From assembly GCA_009746045.1 (NCBI GenBank), contig RPFO01000901.1, forward strand, positions 39,024 to 103,023: 64,000 nt of DNA. The letters are read 5' to 3'. How positions within the stretch are numbered: position 1 is the first letter of the stretch; the number at the start of each line of letters is the position of its first letter. Position numbers and translations under genes: made by a program. The notes under the pieces were generated by a model. That model saw only the letters and a list, made by a program, of their open reading frames with translations, did no database searches and was not told the origin of the DNA. Of the stretch, positions 23,099 through 35,001 are shown piece by piece. Origin of the DNA: Mesostigma viride. Taxonomy: Eukaryota > Streptophyta > Mesostigmatophyceae > Mesostigmatales > Mesostigmataceae.

Positions 23099-23729
23099 CC
23101 CCCACTCTTTAGCTCACAACAACTTGAGAGCAAAAAGTGAAAGAAAGGCATCTCACACAAAAGAAGGAAGCCCAAAGAGGGCTTGCATTCCAGGCAGCAG
23201 CAAAAAAAAATAAAAAAAAATTCCAGCTGCTCAAAGATGATTTGCCAGGATCAGCATGCAACAACCTTAACATGCGTGCAATAACCCCTTCAATGGCTTT
23301 TTTACAGGGAAAAGCCTAACCTCTTCAGATGCTTTTGAAGGCTAAGCAATAACCTCTTCCTTGTGCTTCCCCGGGTGAAGCAGGAGGAACCCCCAGGCTG
23401 GCCGGCCTGAACCCATCATGGGTTGTTCGTCCGTTTGTACATGAGAATGAAAGGTGCGGTCCTTTACGGCACCGCCACCTTCATGACAGGCAATCCGGCC
23501 CAATCAGCCGATTCTTGAGACCATGCTTTATCATCAAAGTAGCCAAAAGACCTTTCGATTCCAATGAGATACATGACGAATTACAAAGAGTGTCGAGTTG
23601 TAATGTTGTAGTTATAAGAGCAGCTGTGAGGCCCCTTGGGTGACGCCACTGCAGGTCCCTTGTGGCGGCAGTGTGCGTGTGTTCCCGACCTAGTTCCTAC
23701 TGGCACGCATCATTGCCAACGACGACCAG
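23099..23729. repeat. Duplicated non-coding segment, copy 1
   Basis: 23112-23340 recurs at 24557-24790, and 23341-23729 recurs at 26938-27324. In copy 1 the two halves are joined; in copy 2 they are separated by 2.1 kb. The segment contains an A-rich tract, GAAGCAGGAGGAACCCCCAG and GTGACGCCACTGCAGGTCCC. No protein recognised. Confidence 0.85.
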
Positions 23730-24220
23730 GTTTGCCCGAAGGCCCTGTCCCTTGTCTCGTTCTCAGTCTTACACACATTCTTAACAAAACCAGTACATTG
23801 TCGTATCCGTCAGTCCATCCTCATGGCAACTGACTGCATGCAACCGCTCACGGGGGCTGCTCCGGGCTGCTCGGGCTACAGTATTTCACCCCATGAAGAC
23901 AACAAACCAGTTGTGAGGGAGAGAAACGGACGAACAACGACCGCCATGGTTCGTTGCTCATCCTTCTATACTGCTCAAAGCTCAAGCCTGGCGGCTGGCG
24001 CAGTGGCACCACTAGCACCACTTTTGACATCAGCCAATCATAACATTGTCTAATTCCCGACAAGCTAAACTTCCAGCTTTAACTGTCAAGCGGACACAAA
24101 TATACAAGGGCAAATCTATCGGCCATGCCAGGCACCACCTGGGGCTTCCTTGCATTTGTGTCTGGTGTCCCACGTTGACATCCTGAAATCGCACAGCTGC
24201 TCAGCCCCTCGCCAGCTTGC
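23730..24220. other. Unassigned DNA
   Basis: Lies between the two copies of the duplicated segment. No gene or repeat recognised. Confidence 0.4.
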
Positions 24221-24790
24221 TGTGTACCAGCGTTTGGCAAACTGCCCTTGTGACGAATGTCAGTGAAATTCAGGTCCGCCCAAAAGTTCCGTCAGCAAAT
24301 TCAGCGGACTTGGCGCGTAAGTACAACTGAGATCCGCGGCGTCAGTACCGGGCCGCGGTATAGCAACCCGTACAAGGCTGCGGACGTCAGAATTACGCCA
24401 AAATCTGAATTGCGGACGTGATAAATCACGGACGCAACAGCTGTCGCGTTTGCGTGCCATATCATCCTGGACTGGTCATTACCGCTACTTGGAATGCATC
24501 CACTATCAGCAGTAATCATGTGTGTGATCTGCCACCTTCCCCCACACTCTTTAGTTAGCTCACAACAACTTGAGAGCAAAAAGTGAAAGAAAGGCATCTC
24601 ACACAAAAGAAGGAAGCCCAAAGAGGGCTTGCATTCCAGGCATGCAGCAGCAAAAAAAAATTAAAAAAAATTCCAGCTGCTCAAAGATGATTTGCCAGGA
24701 TCAGCATGCAACAACCTTAACATGCATGCAATAACCCCTTCAATGGCTTTTTTACAGGGAAAAGCCTAACCTCTTCAGATGCTTTTGAAG
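24221..24790. repeat. Duplicated non-coding segment, copy 2, left half
   Basis: Matches 22680-23340 but lacks the MITE. It has about 75 bp (around 24350-24430) that are missing in copy 1, including a CGGACGTCAG motif. The intact gypsy-M target site lies near 24465. Confidence 0.85.
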
Positions 24791-26937
24791 GTCTATAAAT
24801 ACAAATGCTAGATCCTGGGCGAGGGTAGTCGGGTACCTAAGTGGATTCCCTCCTTACACGACACCCTGGTCTTGATATAAAACAGCAAGAAAAATGAGGG
24901 CAAGGTTGTGTAGCCCCATATTGTCACATGGAGTGCGCCACACGAGGGTGGAGCCAAACTGGAAACAGGCTCTTAATTAAACTGTAAAGACTGGTTGCTC
25001 AGTGTTGAGTCTGGATGCAGACTGTAGCCGGTACTGGTTGATGCCAGGGTTGCAGCTGGAAACGTTGGGTACTGGTAGCTGCTGGTAAACCGGTGACGTC
25101 AGCTGCTGTGTGTGCACACACGATCTATATGCTGTGTGTGGGTACAGTTTCTTGTGTGGTGCTGGTAGTGCTACTTTGACTTGTTTGCCAACAGGGTTTG
25201 GTGCAACTTACTGCAACTACTACAAGGTGAACTGTGACGTGAGGATGTAGAGCTGGTTGCTGGACTGCTACTTGCTAGCTAGACAAGTGCGTGCAGCTGA
25301 CTGCAGCTACTATCTACTCTACGCCTGTGGTGGAGAGTCATGCATGTGCTGCTGGGTGCTACTACTTCTCCTTGCTGGCTAGGCAAGTGTGGGTAGCTGC
25401 CTGCATGGACTATGCAGTGTACTCTGTTCCTGCTGGTGTTGCCTGCTGTGCTTGTTGATGCCAGTGTGATGGTGCTGATGGGACTGTGCTGTTACTGCTG
25501 CCTACATTACAGTATGGGGCAACTGGTTGCTAGTGGGTGTCTAGTGCTGGCACGTGATAGTGCAACTAGCTGTTACTGCTGCTAGTGGTGCCTGCAACTA
25601 GTTAAATGTGACTGAATTATAAAACTGCAACTAGTGCTGAAAACAACGTGGGGAGTTAGTGAGCACCCTCCTTAGTGTGGTGTGCAGCTGTGTCAGCAGG
25701 CTGGCCTTGAGAGCAGGACCCAGGGAATGTTCCCTTTTTTCTTGGAAACTTGGAGCATGGCAAGCTCTGGGCTCTTGAAGTGATGACCGTTTAAAAAGAA
25801 TTCCGGTTTAAAAGAATGCGCCCAAAAGAATGTTGATGCCACGCGAAATGGTGCCGGTACAAAAGAAAGACCGGTTCTCATGAAAAATTCTTGAGGTAAA
25901 CAGCTCCGCCGATTTCTCGTCGATGCTCACAGCTCGCGCGGCTCAGTGGGAGCCCGTCGGTGACCCCGCGCCGATTGAACGCACTCTTTCGGCCAAAAAT
26001 GTGCTGCCAGGTAAAAAATCACTGGCGCTGCCTGGGACCAGAGCCGGCACCTTTTGAGTGCCAGGCTTCAGCGCCGACGTCCCCATCACCGAAATGTTGG
26101 CGTTTGATCAGTTTCGGGCATATATAAGTATAAAAGCGTAGATCTGGCCTGCGCACCGGAGCTTGGGAAATTCTTGACGGATTTTAGCGACGGTAGGTGT
26201 CACCCCGAATATTTGGTGTTACCACACGTTGAAGTAAGTCGATTGAAAGCCTTGAATTTCACGGTAGCATCTGCGCCATAATCATGGTCGTATCAAGTAC
26301 AAGAATTCGACGAAGCTGCTCCGTATATGAAAATATAAACTATGATCAAGGCGCTCAATAAATGTGAGCTGCCGCTTAGAGGTTGGTTAATTCCGTTGAA
26401 AAATCTTGCCCCGGACCTCCGATACCATGTTAAAAGGCATGGGGTTATTATGGGGACTTAAATTAATAATTTGTAGGTGGTGAATCATTGCCAACTTAAG
26501 CGTCAGGAGCCAGGAAAATTATTTATTACGTCCATATGGTGTGGCTTTCCATGGCTACCTCAAGGTAGCGTGAACATTGGTAATTATGGTAGGTGAGTGG
26601 TGGCGGCGGCCCTGGTATGCGCATGGGCCGACCATGGGTCGATAACGACAGCTGGTATGTTGGAACATGGTGCATGCGCATGCATGACTCGGTACGGCAT
26701 GGTATGACATGCACATGACACAATACTATAATCTGGTGAAGATAGTGACCAATCGTCCTAGTGCCATTGTACAACTTGGCACATAGTCATAGTGTCCATT
26801 CACGTAGGACAAATCCCACTTAGGTACTACTATCCGAGCATATCTATTTGTTAATTAGGGCTCGAATACAATTGCCCGTATTATAGATTTCTGCACGGTC
26901 AGCATAATGGGCATATTCAAGACAGGATTCTTGACAC
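24791..26937. other. 2.1-kb sequence present only in copy 2 of the duplication
   Basis: It begins TCTATAAATACAAATG and ends ATTCTTGACA, at the point where copy 1 is continuous, so it is either an insertion or a segment lost from copy 1. 25000-25620 is rich in CTGCTGGT/GCAACTAG words (cryptic simple sequence). No terminal repeats, target duplication or protein are visible. Confidence 0.5.
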
Positions 26938-27325
26938 TAAGCAATAACCTCTTCCTTGTGCTTCCCCGGGTGAAGCAGGAGGAACCCCCAGGCTGGCCGG
27001 CCTGAACCCATCATGGGTTGTTCGTCCGTTTGTACATGAGAATGAAAGGTGCGGTCCTTTACGGCACCGCCACCTTCATGACAGGCAATCCGGCCCAATC
27101 AGCCGATTCTTGAGACTATGCTTTATCATCAATGCAACCAAAAGACCTTTCAATTCCAATGAGATACATGACGAATTACAAAGAGTGTCGAGTTGTAATG
27201 TTGTAGTTATAAGAGCAGCTGTGAGGCCCCTTGGGTGACGCCACTGCAGGTCCCTTGTGGCGGCAGTGTGCGTGTGTTCCCGACCTAGTTCCTACTGGCA
27301 CGCATCATTGCCAACGACGACCAGG
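26938..27325. repeat. Duplicated non-coding segment, copy 2, right half
   Basis: Matches 23341-23729 with few differences, ending at CCAACGACGACCAGG, where the GC-rich dispersed repeat begins. Confidence 0.85.
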
Positions 27326-27660
27326 ATACAAGGTGGGGGGGCCAAGGCCCCCCACTTATTCGGATGCACTACGCCACCAGGGGCCCTGAGGCCTCCGCCG
27401 AAAGTTTCGGGCCGCCGGGCGGAGCGCCCGCCTACCGGGCCGGCCACTACGCCGGGGGGCGAACGCTCGGCGGCCTTCCTTTGGGGGCTTCCCATCGCGC
27501 GCGCTCGCGCCGGCCCGCCGCACCGTCGATCCCACGCTCCGTCCCTCACGGGCACGTCCATCGCGCGTCGTACTACCAGGAAATCACTCACGTTCACGTG
27601 GAATATTCCAAATCAATTATTAGTCCTCGAAACTACGAAATTTCTGCTTGAGCTTGGCAG
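27326..27660. repeat. GC-rich dispersed repeat, copy 2
   Basis: Homologous to 8386-8680 in the same orientation, with the opening GTGGGGGGGCC hairpin, the CCGAAAGTTTCGGGCCGCCG block and CGCACCGTCGATCCCACGCT. It ends in a similar AT-rich stretch. Confidence 0.8.
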
Positions 27661-27694
27661 TATGTAAATCGTTTGATTGCACTAACCGCGTTTC

Positions 27695-28720
27695 TCACCG
27701 GGGCGGCACGGTAACCGGGCCGGTTCGCCAGTTAGCCGGGGCGGTAGCCGGTCCAGTTACCGTGCCGCCCCCGGCAACCGGCCCCGGCAACTGCCAGCTC
27801 ATTTGCTGGCCCGGAAACCGGGGCGGCAGCCGGGGCGTCGCATGGCGGCGCATTCGCAGGGCCGGCAACCGGGGCCGGTAGCCAGGGCCGCGCATGGCGG
27901 CGCATTCGCAGGCCCGGCAACCGGGGCCGGTAGCCAGGGCTGCGCATGGCGGCGCATCGCACGGTCGGCAACCGGGGCTGGTAGCCAGGGCTGCGCATGG
28001 CGGCGCATCGCAGGGCCGGCAACCGGGGCCGGTAGCCGGGGCTGCGCATGGCGGCGCATTCGCAGGGCCGGCAACCGGGGCCGGTAGCCAGGGCTGCGCA
28101 TGGCGGCGCATTCGCAGGGCCGGCAACCGGGGCCGGTAGCCAGGGCTGCGCATGGCGGCGCATCGCACGGTCGGCAACCGGGGCTGGTAGCCAGGGCTGC
28201 GCATGGCGGCGCATCGCACGGCCGGCAACCGGGGCCGGTAGCCGGGGCTGCGCATGGCGGCGCATTCGCACGGCCGGCAACCGGGGCCGGTAGCCAGGGC
28301 GGCGCATGGCGGCGCATTCGTACTGCAGGCAGCCGGGGCCGGTAGCCAGGGCTGCGCATGGCGGCGCATTCGCAGGGCCGGCAACCGGGGCCGGTAGCCA
28401 GGGCGGCGCATGGCGGCGCATTCGTACTGCAGGCAGCCGGGGCCGGTAGCCGGGGCTGCGCATGGCAGCGCATTCGCAGGGCCGGCGACCGGGGCCGGTA
28501 GCCAGGGCGGCGCATGGCGGCGCATTCGCACTGCAGGCAGCCGGGGCCGGTAGCCAGGACTGCGCATGGCGGCGCATTCGCACTGCAGGCAGCCGGGGCC
28601 GGTAGCCAGGGCTGCGCATGGCGGCGCATTCGCAGGGCCGGCAACCGGGGCCGGTAACCGGGGCAGCGCATGGTGGCGCATTCGCAGGGCCGGCGACCGG
28701 GGCCGACAGTACTGGATTAC
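27695..28720. repeat. GC-rich minisatellite, ~52-54-bp unit
   Basis: About 17 units, each with GCGCATGGCGGCGCATTCGC then GGCCGGCAACCGGGGCCGGT then AGCCAGGGCT. Variants include TCGCACGGTCGG and CTGCAGGCAGCCGG. The first ~80 bp hold shorter related words. Long open frames on both strands come from the repeat and are not genes. The tract is very CpG-rich. Confidence 0.95.
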
Positions 28721-28782
28721 TGCCCGCTGCGCATGCCGGCCATGGCCAATCTCCTTTATTATTTATATTATATGCAAAAATC

Positions 28783-28859
28783 CTCTTTCTCCTGTTGTGT
28801 ACGCACAGGGATTAAAAGCACTTCGGTGCTCCGTGACTCCCCAACGGGAGCACGTGTTT

Positions 28860-28882
<23 letters not shown>
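28783..28882 (+). repeat. LINE/SINE-type 3' tail with two hairpins
   Basis: CTCTTTCTCCTGT, then hairpin 1 AGCACTTCGGTGCT (28817-28830, UUCG-type loop), then hairpin 2 GTGACTCCC/GGGAGCAC (28833-28853), then (TTAA)n. The same series, reversed, is the 3' end of the element at 37810-39554; hairpin 2 alone occurs at 32533-32557. Such end structures are typical recognition sites for LINE reverse transcriptases. Confidence 0.75.
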
Positions 28883-29596
<714 letters not shown>

Positions 29597-30975
29597 ACAG
29601 GTGTTGAAGGTTCCTCTACTTTGTATTGGCACCCACATATGACGCAGTCGTGAACGTGATCTAGTCAATTAATGAATTAATTTACACGTGATAATGAATT
29701 AATTACAAAATAGACACGCGATAAATAATTTGATTATTAATCAATGAATCCCATTAATTGATCATTCGATTAAGGGGACGGGACATGCCCGAATTTTTTG
29801 GCGCCAAAAAATTCGCGCCGGAACCGAAGGTCATAAATTTCACGTGCACGGTGCGCGCACCCCTTGCGGAAGTGGCCATGGCGACTGCGTTCAGGCGAAA
29901 CTACCACACCAGGGCAGGCGAAATGCAAAATTTTTACTCGAATCTAAAAGACGATGCGTTTATGATGTTAGTTTGTGGCGGAAATCAGCTGGTTGACAAT
30001 ATCGCTGTTGTTTTTTTATGCCATCGGCATGGGGGGTAATCTGAATTTTTTGGTCGCGCGGAATGAAATAGAATTCATGATAGCGGCTGTAAAATGGCGA
30101 TTTTAAGGGTTGTTCTGACCGTGAAGCAGGCGTTAATATCGGTTGCATCGAATTCTAAACCGAGCTGGTGCTTTTTGCCAGATTTTCGGCCATTATCGGT
30201 AAGTAATTGTTCAGACCTGCGCAGTGCGTGTCTGACCTGTCCATGGAAGAACGGCTGTTGTTGCGCGCCTGGGCGAGGGATTTACGAGGGCAAGGTACAG
30301 ATTTGTCGCGAATGTTATCTGCTATCAGTGCTTTCTTCTATGAGCTCATCGTTCGAGGTTTTTTGCGTTCTTTTTGGGCAGTTTCCGCCAGCTAGCTCGC
30401 CGTCGCTTGCCGTTGTGTTGTCGAATACCTGGCAGCTTTAGATTGTTTTCGTTGATGTCGTGATCAGGGCCGCTTCAGTCGCAGCCTATAGCTCTTTGGG
30501 AAGGTATAATGCATTTCATAAAACGCGTTCCGGCAAGGATGTTGTGCGTATGGACACTTCTTGTTGTTTGAGAGTGACGCACCCTCTCTTCGCAGGCCAC
30601 AGCGGCATCACAGCGCTCATGCGCTGAAGGGCCGCCAGTGGTTTCTTTGCATTTTATCGTGCAGGGATGGAAGTGTTTTAGTGATGATGATGTTGGAGAT
30701 GTTGCATTTGTGTGACTGCATGTAGATAGCTGGCACCAATGGTTGTTTGAGCTTTCCTTTGTTATGATGATGTGACAAGACTACAATGTGCTGAGCCAAC
30801 CATGGTTGACATGCATGACTGCATGCAAGCTATATATTATAATAATATAATTACTTACAGCAGAGTGAAATCACTCAAACCAAAGCAAACGCCCAGCTAT
30901 AATAAACCTCTATACAGAGCCATGTCAAATCTCTATACTACGATAAGACCAATGGAAACTCCTAACGGGAGGAAC
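29597..30975. other. Unassigned DNA with a perfect 26-bp palindrome
   Basis: No gene recognised. At 29790-29815 there is a perfect palindrome centred on TTTTGGCGCCAAAA, which contains the E2F-type core TTTGGCGC on both strands. Several short ORFs nearby show no family signature. Confidence 0.4.
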
Positions 30976-31368
30976 CTAATAGCCCTGCTGCACCGCAAAA
31001 TCAGCCCGCGTACGGCGGAGCATGATGTCAGCCATGGCCCGAGTCAGCGCCACCGACAAGCGCTGACGCCAATATGACGTCCAGGTCCGCGCCGACCATG
31101 AGGCCCGCTGGCCCTCCAGGTCCAGCCGGTCCTCCCGGAGCCGGCAACACTCCTTGAAGAAGGCGGAGGTCAGGGGCCCCATGGCCCCAAACTCCTCCAG
31201 GACAAAGGGCACCACACGATGGTGCCCGACGTCGCCGTAGGCCAGGAGCTTGCTATATATACCATGTTCCTGCTTGGTTCCTCGCCCTCCATAGTCCCAG
31301 TTTGTCATCCATGCCGGGGAGGACAGTTTAGGAGGTGTTGTTGAGTTGATTAGCTTGGTTGGCATCAA
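30976..31368 (-). pseudogene. Probable C-terminal remnant of a LINE-type reverse transcriptase protein
   Basis: The minus-strand frame contains VPFVLEEFGAMGP, FFKECCRLREDRLDLE, WTSYWRQRLSVALTRAMADI and MLRRTR before its stop. This resembles the region after the RT domain in reverse-transcriptase-like proteins of protist and algal LINE-type elements, but no RT catalytic motif is present, so the call rests on general resemblance only. No longer ORF extends it upstream. It could belong to the same LINE family as the hairpin tails nearby. Confidence 0.4.
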
Positions 31369-32510
31369 CCTTACATTCTAACCTGGGAGAAACATAGGAA
31401 ATGCTGCTTAGGCGTATTAGGGCTACCATAGTCAAGGCTATGATGAAGATATTTACAAGGCTGGCCATGCTGGAGGGATGATGAAGACATATGAGGTGTG
31501 TGGCCACCCCTTTGTACATTGTAAACATACTCAGCATGGTTTTGGTGCATGTTGGATGGCATAAGAAGTGGCACTGTGGGGTTACCAACTTACTGAGTGG
31601 TCCTTAGCGCCTTGTCAGGTGGTCGTGTAGGAAACCCATCAACTTGAGTAGTTCTTGTCACAATGACCCCCACGTTGAGCATGCGTTGCCGTCAGCGTGC
31701 AAGAGTTAATAATGTGTGCTTTGGTCAGTTTGCAGATGTCTTTGATGAAGAAGGAGGTGCTAGTGTGGCTGAATGGTTACTATAATTTCCTTGTAGTGTC
31801 TACATTGGTGGCCGTCTTGGAATGGTGGTAACTTGGGCATGTTCTTGTCAGAACGTCGTCAAACCTTGAACATACGAGGTACCATATGTGCAGAGGATGG
31901 TAGTGTGTGGTTTGGCCAGTTTTCACGTGGCTTAGATGTATAAAGGGGTGTTAGTGTACTAGCTAAAACCTCCGTCAGCGTCATCACAGGTGGCAATCTA
32001 GGAATATCCATCAAATAGGGCTGCGCTTGTCAGAATGACCTGAAAATTTGGGGCTGCATGTCCCCCCCTCTCTAGTATTTGAAAATATAAGATATGGCAT
32101 GATTCTATGTGTTTATGATTTGTTTTATTTTTTTTGGTGAAAAAAAGTACCCTTTTTGCGAGAAAATCCATCAGTGTGTCTAAACATCATTATTTTGTGC
32201 TCAAAATTAGGCAGACTTTCTCAAAAGTGGGGGAACTATATGGAAATATATGATTTGGTCCAAATATGTTTGCCCATTGTCCTAGAGAAAATATGCCAAA
32301 AGTAGCGTCTTTTTCTATTTTTAGCGCGTAACCGGCATCTGGTGGGGGCTAGTACCCCCCCAAAGTGGTTGGAATTTTTTTTTTAAATCATATTCATGGT
32401 TCCCAATCATAATTGGATTTTTAGCACATGCATAGGTATGGTTTCCAGAAAAGTGCTCTTTAGGCATATCCCCTCCCCTTAATCCCATACTGTAAATTGA
32501 TCGGGCAATT
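31369..32510. other. Unassigned DNA
   Basis: No coding region or repeat recognised. The stretch from about 32080 to 32460 is AT-rich. Confidence 0.4.
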
Positions 32511-32635
32511 AATTAATTAATTGATTAATAAGACTCGTGCTCCCGTTTGGGAGTCACGGAGCATTAACCCCGATGGATGGATGGATTAATTAATTAATTA
32601 GACTCGTGATGGATGGATGGATGGATGGGTGCAAC
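32511..32635 (-). repeat. LINE 3' tail hairpin with (TTAA)n and (GATG)n tracts
   Basis: (TTAA)n, then GACTCGTGCTCCCG...GGGAGTCACGGAGCA (about 32531-32563, hairpin 2 of the LINE tail in minus orientation), then GATG repeats, TTAA repeats and a second partial GACTCGTG before more GATG repeats. Hairpin 1 is missing here, so this is a scrambled remnant. Confidence 0.65.
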
Positions 32636-33918
32636 CAGTCCTACATCTTCTTTTCTTTTTTCTTTCTTTCTTTCTCTTTTTTCTTTTTCCCTTTGTAATG
32701 TATACTCCTTACTTATTCTTTTAGCGCCTTCGTGTATGTGTGTTTTCCCTATCAACCTAACTTGTTGCCCTCTGTCTCCCTCCACGCAGGTCTACCTAGA
32801 GATCAAGGAGACAACCAGCGCAGAGATAGCAATGCACGCGACTCCCGCGGCCACCACGTCTTTCCTCTCAGACAACTACCCTAGTCCTTCCACGGCGATA
32901 TTTGTTTTAACTTTTGTGTAATTATTTTTCTAATGAGATTAGCATAGTACTCCGTGGCATGCCTTTGCGCATGACACGCAAGTACTTACTTCCACGGCGT
33001 TGGATCGCCATGCGTCCATGCATAGTTGGCTTACTTCACATGGAGGTGCAGGTGCACCTTGTGCACCCAGAGTAGGTGGCTGTTTACGCCCCCCACCTGC
33101 AGGTCGTAGCCCAGAATCAAGAATGTATTAAAAACCATAGGCCCCCTTCTCAGGGCCATGTGTTATGTCCCATCCCATGTTCCCCTCCCGCTGAGGAATT
33201 ATGCTCACGTGACGCAGTCACCTGTCTAGTTAATTAATTAATTAATGTGTTATTGTCGTCAGAATTAATGTGTTATGATTAATGTGTTATGTATACCCCC
33301 AGCAGACTAATTAATGAATTAGTTGTCGAAGCTCTGAATGGGGTGAAAACTCATATTTTCATTACCATCTTATTTACAGTGGACCCCTCTTTTTGTAGCT
33401 ACGTTATCATTGGTAGTTCAACAATGCCACACACCCCATGTGTGCCCTCCTACCCCATCTGTCCTTGAAAGTACTCGTGTAAGCAAGACAACCACCAATG
33501 AAATGAATGCATGCATACTTTGGTTGCCTTGGGGCATAACATCAAAGAGACAACCAGCGCAGGCCAGAAATAACTTAGGTAAAAGCCCTAAGCGCAGTTG
33601 GCGGACTCTTGCAACAACGAATGCCAGTTGCTATGTTGTACACGGCTGGCCTTGCAGACGAATGGCATGGCCAACATGAAATGCGATGCGATATGTATGA
33701 ACAGTGCACCCCGCAATCGCAAGGGAAGCAATTTTCAGACCAAAAAAGGAATGGAAAGTAAAAAAAGGTGCGGACATAATGAGTGCCCGATGCTTGTTGC
33801 TTCATTACGTAACCACACCCTGGAAAACTCAATGCCGTCCTTGCCTCTCAAAACCTACAAGTCAGAGCAAACTGCTCGTGTTCGAACATGCTACCTCTCT
33901 GACGTTATGTGTGACAGG
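32636..33918. other. Unassigned DNA left of gypsy-A
   Basis: Contains a pyrimidine-rich tract (about 32648-32692) and a short TTAA tract near 33231-33246. No gene family recognised. The last five bases, ACAGG, are the gypsy-A target duplication. Confidence 0.4.
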
Positions 33919-34489
33919 TGTTACGTCGCGTAACAATTCGTTGTAGTTACGGACGTAAATTAGGTCCTTGGCCTCGGTTGTTCCTAGGTTACGTGCAGTT
34001 CTAGTTTGGACATGATTGTCCCCGTAACAGTACTGTGGTATATTGGGTGCCTTTGGGCGCCGCGCCGCGTACTATATTAGTGGTCCTTATCCTTTTGTAG
34101 AATGTAGTGGACCGGCGTGCATCTGTGCACCTGCCTGTGTTTCTGTGTTTCTGCAGGCGAGGGCCAGGTCGGCCCGAGCCTGTTGGACCGTTGGTGACCA
34201 TTTATGCACGTTCCACTCCTTGTGTGGTCACTCGGCGTGTGTTAAATGAATTAACACATATAGGCTTGGGTCACGGCAGTTTAGTTGTGTTTCCTTCCTC
34301 TTTTCCTGGAGTAAACGGGTTTGATTAAATGGCCTATGGCATATTACAGTAGTACATATGTAAATGCATTGAGATCTGGTTCGTCTCGGTCGTCTTTCGC
34401 TAGGGGTGTAAATAGAAGCGGCCTCACTAGTTTAGGTAGTATCAGGACCGGTAGAGGTAGAGGTGGCGGCCGAGGCTTGCGGCGTAACA
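33919..34489 (+). repeat. gypsy-A 5' LTR
   Basis: 571 bp, from TGTTACGTCGCG to CGGCGTAACA. The termini TGTTACG/CGTAACA are exact inverted repeats, and the first 17 bp are themselves almost palindromic. A TGGACTCGGAGG stretch begins two bases after the LTR and may be the primer-binding site; gypsy-B has TGGTTCCGGAGG at the same place. Confidence 0.95.
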
Positions 34490-34644
34490 ATGGACTCGGA
34501 GGTAGTTTAGATAGAGAGCGAGACGACGATCCTTTGCAACATACGTCATTGAATCAACCCTTCCGCGGCTGGGAAAATGAAGACGACACCTACTTGACAG
34601 GTAATGGGCGGGTCGCCTGCGAGCTGGGGGGTAGTGCTGCCTGA
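34336..34644 (+). CDS. LTR-started small RGG-rich protein (gypsy-A)
   Basis: 102 codons from the ATG at 34336, which lies inside the LTR, to a TGA at 34642-34644 in the leader. It starts MAYYSSTYVNALRSG, has a basic Arg/Gly run RTGRGRGGGRGLRR at the LTR border, and an acidic end (DRERDDD, ENEDDT). Gypsy-B keeps the same frame at 47246-47605 with clear amino-acid similarity despite many base differences, which suggests selection for the protein. RGG runs commonly bind RNA. Function unknown; it lies upstream of the candidate splice donor at 34992. Confidence 0.6.
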   Translation: MAYYSSTYVNALRSGSSRSSFARGVNRSGLTSLGSIRTGRGRGGGRGLRRNNGLGGSLDRERDDDPLQHTSLNQPFRGWENEDDTYLTGNGRVACELGGSAA

Positions 34645-34991
34645 TTCAGGACACGCCCTGCCTAGAAGATAGACCTGCTCGAAGCGGAAAATCCTTTTCT
34701 AGATAGTTCCTTTTCCTCGTCTTGTTTTCCTTAGAAAAGTGGTTCACTGTCGTAGATAGGTGATGTTTCGGTTCGGTGTTAGTGAGACGATTAGCGTCTG
34801 GGTAGGTTCCACCTTTTCCTTCGTGCTGCTGTACATTAGACGGCCGCACTCGCAGAAAGTCACTGGGTCGCTGACTTTAGGACTACGAGCGCTGGACCAT
34901 TGCCGCCCTCGTCATTTCGGTGATCCAGATAACCCAGCTAAGTCGACTCCTACCCCTTCCACTCCTATCGTGACTACTCAAGAACAACAAG

Positions 34992-34997
34992 GTGCGT
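34992..34997 (+). promoter_or_regulatory. Candidate 5' splice site in the gypsy-A leader
   Basis: CAAG/GTGCGT lies 10 bases before the ATG of the hybrid-binding-domain ORF. Gypsy-B has CCAG/GTGAGT at the same place (47919-47928), a full consensus donor. A matching acceptor lies at 43152-43173. Confidence 0.5.
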
Positions 34998-35001
34998 TAC
35001 C

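Noticed and set aside
27695-28681. Several ~290-330-residue ORFs with MRRHAQPWLPAP-type repeats
   Set aside because: Products of the 52-bp minisatellite in overlapping frames; no start context or family.
27775-28720. Possible CRISPR array (regular ~52-bp spacing)
   Set aside because: Whole units repeat without unique spacers, and the context is eukaryotic; it is a minisatellite.
33598-33946. Overlapping 80-111-codon plus-strand ORFs left of gypsy-A
   Set aside because: No recognisable domain and no conserved copy; treated as chance.
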